This document shows positions 24,393-32,947 of a stretch of 64,000 nucleotides of DNA, piece after piece. The DNA is from DASUVM01 sp963704675. GTDB lineage: Bacteria; Patescibacteriota; Saccharimonadia; Saccharimonadales; Saccharimonadaceae. The translations under genes were made by a program, and so were the position numbers. The stretch is taken from contig OY969928.1 in the NCBI GenBank assembly GCA_963704675.1, positions 558,001 through 622,000 of the forward strand, written 5' to 3'. Every line of letters starts with the position of its first letter. Position 1 is the first letter of the stretch. A model generated the notes under the pieces. It saw only the letters and a program-made list of their open reading frames with translations, did not search any database and was not told the DNA's origin.

Positions 24393-26324
24393 ATGCAGTA
24401 TGTTGAGGTAGCTCCCCTAATTATCGTTCGACAAGATTCGGCTATCTTGACATACGAGTCGCCAGAACCCATCGCCCCTGGAGTTATTGTCACGATTCCC
24501 ATCGGTAAACGCACCGTCCTTGGTGTTGTATGGAGTATGGCTTCGAAACCTTCATACGCTACGAAACCACTCGTTAGTATTGTAGAGTCAGTACCACTGC
24601 CACAACCCCTGCTTCAATTAACTTCTTGGATGAGTGATTATTACAGTATTCATTTAGCAACAGTATTACAGGCTGTATTACCAACCGGTTTACACAAAAA
24701 ACGTCGCCATAAAGCGATTGGCATGTTTAACGTCGAACGTGATCGAACAAATATTGTGCTCAATGTGTCTCAGCAACAAATTATGAAAGATATTAATGAT
24801 GCTGCAGGTAAAACCGTACTCTTACACGGTGTCACAGGCTCGGGAAAAACTGCAATTTATATTGAGGTCGTTAAAAAAAGTATCGCCCAAGGCAAGTCGG
24901 CAATTGTTTTAACACCAGAGATCTCACTAACACCGCAACTCGTTGCAGAGTTCCAACATCATTTTGAACACATTATTCTTACACACTCCCAATTAACCGA
25001 GGCAACTCGTCATCAGCAATGGCTAAAAGCGCTTAAAACTAAAACACCGCAAGTTGTTATTGGCCCGCGCTCCGCTTTATTTTTGCCGTTAAAGAACGTT
25101 GGTGTCATTATTATTGATGAAGCTCATGAACCATCATACAAACAAGAGCAGCAACCCCGTTATACCGCACAACGCGCTGCTCGCTTACTTGCCAATTACC
25201 ATCATGCACAACTTATTCTCGGAACTGCAACTCCCAATGTAAGTGAATATTACTTTGCTCAACAATCAGGCGCTATCCTTCGATTAGCCGAAAAAGCTAA
25301 AAAAGAACAAAACTCACGAATACATATCGTCGATGCCTCTAAACGTCAAAAGTTTAGCCGTAATCAACTTTTTTCTACACAGCTGATCAAAGCGATTAAC
25401 GAGCAGCTTGCTAAGCAAAAACAAATCTTGCTATTTCATAATCGGCGAGGTACCGCCTCAAGTATCCTCTGCGAAAACTGTGGCTGGCATGCTGCCTGTG
25501 AAGGTTGCCTTCTGCCCTTAACCCTTCATGCTGATATCAATAAACTGCTATGCCATGTATGTGGCAACACACACACCATACCGCCACACTGCCCGATGTG
25601 CAAACAAGCAGATATTATTTTTAAAGGTGTTGGTACTAAAAGAATTGAAGCTGAAGCCATTAAATTATTTTCTCAGGCAAGAATTGCTCGCTTTGATGCT
25701 GATGCCAAACACGATGAACAATTGCATAAACAATATCAGGCAATTTATAACGGCGACATAGATATTATTATTGGCACACAACTACTTGCAAAAGGTCTTG
25801 ATCTTCCAAAACTTGGCTTAGTTGGGCTTGTACAGGCTGATGCCGGCTTATTGTTGCCCGATTTTCAAGCAAGAGAACGCGTCTTCCAACTTATTAGTCA
25901 AGCATGCGGTCGCGTTGGCCGGCAAGATCACGAAACAGAGGTAATCGTACAAACATTTTACCCTCGCGATACTGTCGTCAGTGCTGGCGTACAAGAGGAT
26001 TACAATCGCTTCTATATTGAAGAGATCAAAGAGCGTCGGCGCGGTAACTACCCACCCTTCACTCATATGTTAAAGCTAGTTTGCGCTTATAAAACCGAAA
26101 CTGGTGCCGTAAATGCTAGTCGTTCATTAGTACATAGTCTCAGAAAATGTTACCCTGAAGTTGAATTTATTGGGCCAACCCCTGCTTTTTATGAACGCCT
26201 GCACGGGCTTTACCGATGGCAGATTCTAGCCAAAAGCCATTCACGTAGAGCACTGCAAACTGTCGCACTCCACATACCAAAACAATGGCAGATTGAACTT
26301 GATCCATATTCACTCATAAGTTAG
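24393..26324 (+). CDS. priA: Primosomal replication restart helicase PriA
   Basis: 3'-5' helicase that reloads the replisome at stalled forks. About 643 aa: N-terminal DNA-binding part, Walker A HGVTGSGKT, DEAH-box IIDEAHEP, zinc-binding cysteines CENCGWHAACEGC and CHVCGN...CPMC, then the C-terminal helicase motifs (GTQLLAKGLDLP, QACGRVGR). Slightly shorter than the usual 730 aa. The start is set by the promoter position. Confidence 0.95.
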   Translation: MQYVEVAPLIIVRQDSAILTYESPEPIAPGVIVTIPIGKRTVLGVVWSMASKPSYATKPLVSIVESVPLPQPLLQLTSWMSDYYSIHLATVLQAVLPTGLHKKRRHKAIGMFNVERDRTNIVLNVSQQQIMKDINDAAGKTVLLHGVTGSGKTAIYIEVVKKSIAQGKSAIVLTPEISLTPQLVAEFQHHFEHIILTHSQLTEATRHQQWLKALKTKTPQVVIGPRSALFLPLKNVGVIIIDEAHEPSYKQEQQPRYTAQRAARLLANYHHAQLILGTATPNVSEYYFAQQSGAILRLAEKAKKEQNSRIHIVDASKRQKFSRNQLFSTQLIKAINEQLAKQKQILLFHNRRGTASSILCENCGWHAACEGCLLPLTLHADINKLLCHVCGNTHTIPPHCPMCKQADIIFKGVGTKRIEAEAIKLFSQARIARFDADAKHDEQLHKQYQAIYNGDIDIIIGTQLLAKGLDLPKLGLVGLVQADAGLLLPDFQARERVFQLISQACGRVGRQDHETEVIVQTFYPRDTVVSAGVQEDYNRFYIEEIKERRRGNYPPFTHMLKLVCAYKTETGAVNASRSLVHSLRKCYPEVEFIGPTPAFYERLHGLYRWQILAKSHSRRALQTVALHIPKQWQIELDPYSLIS

Positions 26325-26363
26325 GTGCAACAAGCGATCGTTTACGATATACTGTTAACAATT

Positions 26364-26933
26364 ATGGCAGACCGAAACAGTATTATTACCCTTCCTCATT
26401 TACATTTGCGTGAACGCTCGGCAAAAATTAAAGTTGTTTCTGATGACGTAAAAACAGTCATAGAAGACATGAAGACCGCTACGCTTGATTGGGAAGCAAG
26501 CCGCCCACACGAAGTTGGCGTTGCACTTGCTGCTGTGCAAATCGACAAGTTACTCCGTATTGTCATCATTCGAAATGATTTTGACGATAAAGATGATCGC
26601 TCTTTTGCTATTTTAATTAACCCTGAAATTATTAAATTCGAGGGGAAGCCTGAATATGATCATGAAGGCTGTTTAAGTGTCAAAGATATTTACGGTATTG
26701 TCCCCCGTTACCCAAAAGTTCGCATACGAGCCATGGATGTTAACGGCAATGATATTCGCTTGCGCACCGAGGGTTTTCTAGCGAGAGTATTGCAACACGA
26801 GATTGACCACACGAATGGCATTATGTTCATTGATCACGTTAAAGATAAAAAATCTTTCTTTAAGCTCAATACAGAAGGAAAGCTCGAAAGCATCTCATAT
26901 GAAGCCGTCAAAAAAACTGGTATTCTTCGGTAA
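26364..26933 (+). CDS. def: Peptide deformylase
   Basis: Removes the formyl group from initiator Met. 189 aa with all three motifs: GVALAAVQ (motif 1), EGCLSV (motif 2, metal Cys) and HEIDH (motif 3). Start taken at 26364, with TATACT ending 10 bp upstream (leaderless); a longer frame to 26325 begins before that box. Overlaps fmt by 35 bp, the classical def-fmt pair. Confidence 0.95.
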   Translation: MADRNSIITLPHLHLRERSAKIKVVSDDVKTVIEDMKTATLDWEASRPHEVGVALAAVQIDKLLRIVIIRNDFDDKDDRSFAILINPEIIKFEGKPEYDHEGCLSVKDIYGIVPRYPKVRIRAMDVNGNDIRLRTEGFLARVLQHEIDHTNGIMFIDHVKDKKSFFKLNTEGKLESISYEAVKKTGILR

Positions 26934-27822
26934 CGAGCGACTCAGCAGCGGCTACGACGCCACCGGCGTACCTATTCTTAGCGGCCTGCTCGAGGCCGGC
27001 TATAAAGTAGCAGCTATTGTCGCCAATTACGAGCAAGGGCGATCACGTAAAAGCCGCCAGCTCGAGATAGCAGATGTTGCCAAAAAACATGCTATTCCCC
27101 TCTTGCTACCCAACCATCCTCGCGAAATTACTAACAAATTACAGACTCTGCAAGCCGAAGCTGGCATTTTAGCAGCCTACGGTAAAATAGTGCCGCAAGA
27201 AACAATTGATATATTTCAACACGGTATTATCAACATCCACCCTTCTCTCCTGCCACAATACCGCGGCCCAATCCCTGTTGAACAAGCTATTTTGGATGGG
27301 GCAACTGAAACGGGGGTTTCTATTATGAAACTCATGAAACAAATGGACGCCGGACCAGTCTTCGCTCAGGCCAGCTTGAAGTTAGTGGGCGACGAATCTA
27401 AAGAACAACTCACTAAAATGTTGGCGGTGCTTGGGAAAAACATACTCATTCAACACTTACCTGACATACTTTCAGGAGAGCTCAAGCCAAAGCCTCAAGA
27501 CGAGAACAACGCGACCTATTGCGGGCTTATCAAGAAAGATGACGGCATTATTAATTGGCAAAAAACTGCCACGCAATTACAGCGAGAGATTCGCGCATAC
27601 CTTGGTTGGCCAGGTAGTCACACCACTCTCTTTGGTCAAGATATACTTATTCTAGAGGCGCATGTTCAGCCGGTACAGCTTCTCCCTGGCGAAGCACAAA
27701 AGAACAGCGAGGGTGTTTTGGTAGGTTGCAGCAAGCAATCACTGCTCATAACAAAACTACGTCCAAACGGGCGTAGCTCAATGAGTGCAAGCGACTTTTT
27801 ACGCGGCTTGCGCGCTACCTAA
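26899..27822 (+). CDS. fmt: Methionyl-tRNA formyltransferase (divergent)
   Basis: Formylates initiator Met-tRNA. 307 aa with the catalytic stretch NIHPSLLPQYRGPIPVEQAIL and a C-terminal OB-like domain; D of the substrate motif TGVSIMKLMKQMDAGPV is present. The N-terminal FxGTPxFA box is replaced by FFGNERLSSG..., so it is a divergent member. ATG 26899 lies within def. Its 3' end overlaps the convergent gene at 27799 by 24 bp. Confidence 0.88.
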   Translation: MKPSKKLVFFGNERLSSGYDATGVPILSGLLEAGYKVAAIVANYEQGRSRKSRQLEIADVAKKHAIPLLLPNHPREITNKLQTLQAEAGILAAYGKIVPQETIDIFQHGIINIHPSLLPQYRGPIPVEQAILDGATETGVSIMKLMKQMDAGPVFAQASLKLVGDESKEQLTKMLAVLGKNILIQHLPDILSGELKPKPQDENNATYCGLIKKDDGIINWQKTATQLQREIRAYLGWPGSHTTLFGQDILILEAHVQPVQLLPGEAQKNSEGVLVGCSKQSLLITKLRPNGRSSMSASDFLRGLRAT

Positions 27823-28149
27823 GATATTATCCGCATTACTGCGAATTTCGTTCTTCAACGCTTCAAGTTCATCAGCAACAACTTGGCGATAATTAGGGCG
27901 ATTAGCCTCAAGCCACTGCAAGGCTGATCGCTGTTTTTGTTCAGCAACTTCTGGGCTATCGTTTGGCTCGGGTGTTAACTTCTCAAATTCTTCAAGCTGT
28001 TCATCACTTAAGCCTTCACTGAGCTTGGTGCCAACACGCAGCTCAAGCGTTTCAAGTACATGTTGCAAAAATGCTTGCTTTTGATCATCTGCTAAACCGC
28101 CGAGACCAAGATCATTCAGGAAGTTGTCATCTAACTGTAGTGGTTGCAT
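27799..28149 (-). CDS. DUF5663-like protein, 116 aa
   Basis: Starts LQLDDNFLNDLGLGGLADDQKQAFL and goes on with a long helix and LSDEQLEEFEKL, the pattern I associate with DUF5663 proteins of candidate-phyla bacteria. Soluble, acidic, helical; function unknown. Third gene of a three-gene unit with the two larger membrane proteins. Confidence 0.7.
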   Translation of the reverse strand: MQPLQLDDNFLNDLGLGGLADDQKQAFLQHVLETLELRVGTKLSEGLSDEQLEEFEKLTPEPNDSPEVAEQKQRSALQWLEANRPNYRQVVADELEALKNEIRSNADNILGSAQAA

Positions 28150-28170
28150 ATCTTATCCCCTTTATTGCCC

Positions 28171-28998
28171 TTATTTTACACCAATTGAGTTATGAATAAA
28201 TGCTTCGGCCGCATTTGGATCAACAGCATTGCCCGGCAACAGCCAGCCATGCGGATTAACCGGGCCGTGTTGCATCAAAATATTTTTGACATCATTAATC
28301 TGGCCGGTATCAGGATTACTAACACCGTTCTGCTGCCACCGCTCTATAGCCATACCCCAATACGAATCACCTTCTTCAGCAATGATGGGTGGTAATACTG
28401 GCGCTGCTTCAACGGAAGGTATCGGTATATCAGCAGGACTAGGCAGAAGTTCCGGGCCAACATTGGGTGTAAGATGAGCCTGCGCATGATCAGCCGCCGA
28501 AGTCAGAAATGCAGCATCTTTAAATTGCCAAGCAGCAATAGCCCCGCCCACTACGCCACCGATTACACCTGCCGCAATCAACGCACGCCGGCCAATACGC
28601 CTCGTAAAGCGTTGTTTTTCAAGCTCTACCTTAGTTTCATTTGCCGCATTAAATCGCTCGGCGTACAGACGAATCTTATCGTCAGTCATCATAATGCTAT
28701 CCCGAGAGGTGATACCTGTCAATTCTGTATCGTTGCCACTCATTAATCGGTATTTATGAAAATCTTTACTTGCCTTTTCAAAATCAGCATGCGCTGCTTC
28801 AATCTGCTGCCCAAGCTTCTCTTTGCTCATTAAGATTGTTCTTACGGTGCTTACGGCACCTTTGCCAAACTTTTTCAGTCTATTAATTAAATTGGATGAT
28901 TCAAGTTTCTTACCGAGATCGGCACTCAGCTCGGTAAACTGTGCGTCAGTAGTATGCGGATTTACAATTCGATCAGTTGTTTCTGTCATATTAACCAA
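28171..28998 (-). CDS. Membrane protein with LysM-like C-terminus, 275 aa
   Basis: Residues 1-145 are soluble and helical; one membrane helix lies at about 150-170 (RRALIAAGVIGGVVGGAIAAW); the outside part is Pro-rich and ends with EEGDSYWGMAIERWQ...LLPGNAVD, reminiscent of a LysM-type glycan-binding fold. Overlaps the upstream 816-aa gene by 13 bp. May act at the wall together with it; function is inferred only from layout. Confidence 0.6.
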   Translation of the reverse strand: MVNMTETTDRIVNPHTTDAQFTELSADLGKKLESSNLINRLKKFGKGAVSTVRTILMSKEKLGQQIEAAHADFEKASKDFHKYRLMSGNDTELTGITSRDSIMMTDDKIRLYAERFNAANETKVELEKQRFTRRIGRRALIAAGVIGGVVGGAIAAWQFKDAAFLTSAADHAQAHLTPNVGPELLPSPADIPIPSVEAAPVLPPIIAEEGDSYWGMAIERWQQNGVSNPDTGQINDVKNILMQHGPVNPHGWLLPGNAVDPNAAEAFIHNSIGVK

Positions 28999-31436
28999 TA
29001 CCCCACTCGTGCACGCTCAACAGCGTTCATATGGTTTGCTATAATTGCCCAAGCTTCGTCGGTAATTCTACCGTTTGGAATAATACCAAGCGCTTTATCT
29101 TCAAAAGTGAAAGCATCTGGCGCTGCCTTAGCAATTTCACTGGCAATCTCAGGCTTGTTAATTTCCAGCCACGCATGGCCAAGACCATTTTTGCGCATGA
29201 GTTCTTCAGCCGATTCAGTAAACTCTGGAACAAGCGTGAAGAAGTCAAGTAGTGATTTATTGATATCGCCTGTTTCAATCTTTTCGAGTGCATTAATACT
29301 ATCACCGCTCGGTAAGTTAATGTTTTCAAGACGGTTAAATAGAGCGGCCGCAACCTCATCTGGCAACTTGCCGTCTTGCAAAGCGTCAGTGTTAATACCC
29401 ACTCTGCCGCCGCCAAGCTGTTCAAATGAATCCGGGTAATCATTAATCATCTGGTGTTGAACCATATCCCAGGCATCGGGGTTAAAGCCAAGGCCTTCGG
29501 CGTAGGCACGGCCATCTTCAACTGTTATGTTCGTCAGCTCGTCTAGCGCAGGGTTATCGGCGAATTCATCAGGGGTAATGACATCTATTTTCTCAATAGA
29601 CAAAGGTGGAGTAACTTCAGGCGCCCTGGCACCAATCATTTCTTGGTGAGTTTGCTGGATCATATCAAGTGTACCAGCCGGCATCTTGCCATCCGGTGTC
29701 ATGCGGATGCCCCAGTTACCCTGTTCACCGTTGATTAAGTATGCAAATGGTCTACCGTTACTATCGTATAAGTTAGCTAATTTTGGACCAGCTTTTTGAA
29801 GCAGCTCAGGTTGGTCGGCTCTAGGAACACCCATCTGGTCAAATACTGAGAATAGGCCTTCGCCACCATGAATTGCTTGGGCCTCAGGACTATATTTAAC
29901 AGTTGGTGTCTCGGTAGGTGAGGCCTCCTCTTCGTCTATATGCTGGGAGTCATGATCGGTACGAGGGTGAGTTTCAGAACCACCATACTTAGGATCGTGA
30001 TCAGGATGAGGATGCACTTCAGCACCACTTGCAGCCTCGCCAGCAGCAGTTCCATTACTACCGCCACTACCAAATTTAGTACTATTTTGACCATACTCAT
30101 GACCACTGCCGTTGCTCGTTTGGCCGCTCTTACCACCATAGTCTTTCTCTTGAAAAACAGGTGCAACTTCATCAAATAATGACTGGAGCGCGGTAGAAAC
30201 ACTAGTACTTATACCGATTGTTGCAGCCGTTATAACCGCTGCCTTACCGAGGGTACGGCGACGCCGTTTCTGCTGTTCTTTAACGTCAGTTCGCAGCTCT
30301 GCACCGCGTTCCGTCACAACTTTGTTCTGAATTTCGGCATGTGTTTTAGTGTCAACATCTTCGATGTTACCAAGCGCCGCTTGAGCTTCCCTGTCATCAG
30401 CTGCGTTGACATCAATACGCCGATCAGTGTTTTTGCGAATAAAGTTAAGTAGTAGCTTTCCGCCCCCGCCCCATATTGCAACACCCGTCACTGTACCCGC
30501 GCCAGCCGATATAAGACCAACGCCAGTTAACACCGCAGCAACAACAACACCTGCGCCACCAGTAACAAGACCAAGTGGTACAGCCACCGCGGCACCTTTA
30601 AGAATCTTCTTCCACTTACCGCCATCATTTAACCAATGCGCCAGCTTATCAAGCTTTGAGCCTTCGAGCTTGTTGTTAGTTAATTCACGAAGATCTTTTT
30701 CGTGGCCTAGCAAATCCATCATGACATCAAAACGTTTTTCATCATCGGTTCGAGCTGGATTATTCTGCTCACGCAGTTCTTCTTCTTTTTGGCCTACTTC
30801 GATTAATTTATCGTGGTATTTTTGCTGTAGCTGCTCAAATTCTTTCTTAGTTTTACCCCGCGAAATTAAGCGGCCCATCCGTTTGGCGCTCAATTGTGCC
30901 AATTTCTCCTGAAGCCTTACTAGATCGTCGCGAGCTTGAAGCAGTTCTGGGCTTGGGCTTAGCGTATTAGGCGTAGCTGGTAAATCAGCCATCATATCAT
31001 TAATAAATTGATCAAAACTTACTTCAAGTTTATCGCGGTCGCTTACTCTATTGCCTGTTATAGGATCGGCAAAGCCAATTTCCCATGCTTGATCGCCCTT
31101 TTTGTCAATAGAATGATCTCTTAGAACTCTCCTATATGCATCTCTGTTAGGATCAACCCTACCATGAGAGCCATCCGAAATACCAGCAACTTCGAGATGT
31201 TTATCGATCAGACTGTCAAATTCAGCATAAGCGAGCTTTTGGGCCTTGTCGTGTGCTGCCCTATGAAATAGAGGTATACCTTTATGTTTATCGGCTACTA
31301 ATTGCCATTGTGCTTCCCTTAAATCCTCTATACCTTTAACGCCGACAAAAGAAAATGCCCTCTCCATTGCATCCTTTTTCAGTTGCTCTTCAGGCGTCAG
31401 ATGGTTTGGTGTTGGTGGGATGTTAGGGTTAGTCAT
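28986..31436 (-). CDS. Large membrane protein of unknown function, 816 aa
   Basis: Not recognised. N-terminal helical part, a coiled coil at about 165-235, a Gly/Ala-rich hydrophobic hairpin at about 285-340 (two membrane helices), another hydrophobic stretch near 405-425, a low-complexity Gly/Ser/His region (repeats of HPDHD and RTDHD) and a C-terminal helical domain. First gene of a unit with the LysM-like and DUF5663-like proteins; a strong promoter is 42 bp upstream. Candidate lineage-specific cell-surface or secretion component. Confidence 0.65.
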   Translation of the reverse strand: MTNPNIPPTPNHLTPEEQLKKDAMERAFSFVGVKGIEDLREAQWQLVADKHKGIPLFHRAAHDKAQKLAYAEFDSLIDKHLEVAGISDGSHGRVDPNRDAYRRVLRDHSIDKKGDQAWEIGFADPITGNRVSDRDKLEVSFDQFINDMMADLPATPNTLSPSPELLQARDDLVRLQEKLAQLSAKRMGRLISRGKTKKEFEQLQQKYHDKLIEVGQKEEELREQNNPARTDDEKRFDVMMDLLGHEKDLRELTNNKLEGSKLDKLAHWLNDGGKWKKILKGAAVAVPLGLVTGGAGVVVAAVLTGVGLISAGAGTVTGVAIWGGGGKLLLNFIRKNTDRRIDVNAADDREAQAALGNIEDVDTKTHAEIQNKVVTERGAELRTDVKEQQKRRRRTLGKAAVITAATIGISTSVSTALQSLFDEVAPVFQEKDYGGKSGQTSNGSGHEYGQNSTKFGSGGSNGTAAGEAASGAEVHPHPDHDPKYGGSETHPRTDHDSQHIDEEEASPTETPTVKYSPEAQAIHGGEGLFSVFDQMGVPRADQPELLQKAGPKLANLYDSNGRPFAYLINGEQGNWGIRMTPDGKMPAGTLDMIQQTHQEMIGARAPEVTPPLSIEKIDVITPDEFADNPALDELTNITVEDGRAYAEGLGFNPDAWDMVQHQMINDYPDSFEQLGGGRVGINTDALQDGKLPDEVAAALFNRLENINLPSGDSINALEKIETGDINKSLLDFFTLVPEFTESAEELMRKNGLGHAWLEINKPEIASEIAKAAPDAFTFEDKALGIIPNGRITDEAWAIIANHMNAVERARVGYWLI

Positions 31437-31477
31437 GTGGTGGATAATGTGTATAACTTACTTTATCTTTATTCTTA

Positions 31478-31506
31478 TTTATAGCACGCTATGGTGCTTA
31501 TGTCAA
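31478..31506 (-). promoter_or_regulatory. Promoter of the 816-aa gene cluster
   Basis: TTGACA (31506-31501) - 17 bp - TATAAA (31483-31478). Confidence 0.8.
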
Positions 31507-31523
31507 TATGTTTGTATTGAATA

Positions 31524-31552
31524 TTGACACATTTTAACTTTTATGATATATT
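31524..31552 (+). promoter_or_regulatory. Divergent promoter into the 31.5-31.8 kb leader
   Basis: TTGACA (31524-31529) - 17 bp - TATATT (31547-31552). It fires away from the cluster promoter, 18 bp from it; the transcript would start near 31559. Confidence 0.75.
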
Positions 31553-31558
31553 TATAGC

Positions 31559-31840
31559 ACTCAACCAGGTAGGAGCGAGTGAACATTAAGAACGATTCAG
31601 GTGATAGTGTAGCGTGCTTTTAAGCCGAGCATAGCCATAAAGAGTCTTCTTTTTGCTTATTTGACTCTTTATAGCTGTACTCGAGCGTTTAAGCTCGTAC
31701 AGTTATCCCCTACATCATTAACTATATTCTTACCTTTCCTTTTTTAAGTGCTGGGAAATCTGTTGACACTAGTCGATAGATTCCCCGGCACTTACTCGAG
31801 TGGTGCTGGGGACCCCACCGTTTAACCTCGGATAGAGTTC
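31559..31840 (+). ncRNA. Structured leader or small RNA upstream of orphan gene E
   Basis: No long gene in this 400-bp gap. The plus transcript has three stems: ATAAAGAGTC (31637-31646 with 31663-31672), CTGTA..CGAGC (31675-31686 with 31693-31702), and a long stem AAGTGC..GGG..AATCT (31746-31761 with 31778-31793). A 14-codon GTG frame (31579-31623) follows an AGGAG, but the spacing is short. No known family is recognised; it may be the leader of the gene at 31841. Confidence 0.4.
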
Positions 31841-32779
31841 ATGCCAGGCCCACACGGGCGGAAAGTGAGAACAGTCATGAGCGACCTCCACGCCAAGCTC
31901 ACGGCCAAGCGCAACCGTCAGGTCTCGGACGACGAAGCCGACGCCATCATCGAGATGGCCGAGGAGTCAACCGACGTCCTGATCGACGTCGCGAAGGCCA
32001 ACAGCACGCGCGACACCAAGGACATCATCCAGGCCAGTTCGATCTACCTGGAGCACGTGGTCGCGGGTCTCACGGGCGACAAGGCGCGAGAGTTCCTGGC
32101 AAAGTACAACGCAGGCGAGCGCATCGTGCTCGACGCAACGTACGCGCAGGTGCTCGACGAGAAGGCAACGCTTGAGGAGCAGGTCAAAGACCTGCAGAAC
32201 ACCGCGAGCGGCAACCGGCCGCGGCTGCAGCTCGGTGGGGGTTCCGACCCCGTCGAGCAGGCCAAGGCCCAGCTCGACGCCCACCCGGAGTTCGCGGAGC
32301 ACGTCGGGAACATTTTGGCGGTCTTCGTCGACGCCGTCAATAACGGCGCCACGGAGGACGACCTCAAGGTCCGAGCCGACCTGGCCGGCAAGATCATGCT
32401 CGGCGAGGACCCGGACTACAAGATCGGGCAGGGCACCGCCGGCACGGCGCCGACCATCCAGATGGTGGTCGACGCTCGCAACAAGGCAGCCCAGGCCGAG
32501 GCGGCCAAGCAGGCCGCCGAGAACGAGCTGACGCGTGAGAAGACTCCATCGATCCCGAACACACTCGCATGGCAGCTCGAGCAGGCCAGGAACAGCACCC
32601 AGCCCACGCCGGCGGCGGACCAGGTGGCGAAGGCCACCCTCAAGTCCGACGTCGACACCCTGGTCACCGCCATCAACGGTGCCAGGGGCCTGGGCAACGA
32701 CAAGAAGGTTGCGGTATCCACGATCAGGACCGCCGTCACGAACCTCGCCACCCAAGCGGGAACGACGACACCGGCCTGA
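31841..32779 (+). CDS. GC-rich orphan protein, 312 aa (islet E)
   Basis: Not recognised. Soluble, almost entirely helical, Ala/Glu/Asp/Lys-rich with probable coiled coils at about 100-120 and 215-240; no cysteine, no membrane segment. Start at 31841 or at 31877 (MSDLHAKL), which has a GGAAAG-type site; the second is at least as likely. Strongly GC-rich codons (GCC, GAC, CTC, AAG), unlike infB next door. The antisense frames are also open, a common effect of high GC. A stable hairpin follows. Probably acquired; function unknown. Confidence 0.65.
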   Translation: MPGPHGRKVRTVMSDLHAKLTAKRNRQVSDDEADAIIEMAEESTDVLIDVAKANSTRDTKDIIQASSIYLEHVVAGLTGDKAREFLAKYNAGERIVLDATYAQVLDEKATLEEQVKDLQNTASGNRPRLQLGGGSDPVEQAKAQLDAHPEFAEHVGNILAVFVDAVNNGATEDDLKVRADLAGKIMLGEDPDYKIGQGTAGTAPTIQMVVDARNKAAQAEAAKQAAENELTREKTPSIPNTLAWQLEQARNSTQPTPAADQVAKATLKSDVDTLVTAINGARGLGNDKKVAVSTIRTAVTNLATQAGTTTPA

Positions 32780-32805
32780 TCAAGCTAAACTGATGTAGGG
32801 GCCAA

Positions 32806-32866
32806 CCCGAGGTGGTGTGGATAATCAGTGTCGCATTCGCGACGCAGATTCATTCACACCCTCGGG
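32806..32866 (+). repeat. Hairpin after islet E gene
   Basis: CCCGAGG (32806-32812) pairs with CCTCGGG (32860-32866), extended by GTGTG/CACAC after a 2-nt bulge, with an inner GTCGC/GCGAC stem. No U tract. Confidence 0.5.
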
Positions 32867-32905
32867 GAAACCCTTGCTACATTGTCATTTGAATCGTTTA
32901 AACTT

Positions 32906-32934
32906 AAAAAGAGCCGTTTAACTCGGCTCTTTTT
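32906..32934 (-). terminator. Terminator of infB
   Basis: AAAAAGAGCCG / CGGCTCTTTTT perfect stem with a 7-nt loop, T runs on both strands; 13 bp after the infB stop. Confidence 0.85.
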
Positions 32935-32947
32935 AAGTTCTTTAGTT

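Noticed and set aside
26803..26898. Upstream extension of fmt
   Set aside because: These codons are inside def in another frame; the family N-terminus begins at 26899.
31967..32755. 262-codon minus-strand ORF with Arg/Leu/Val-rich product
   Set aside because: Mirror frame of the GC-rich islet E gene; high GC keeps antisense frames open. The sense frame has a plausible start and soluble composition.
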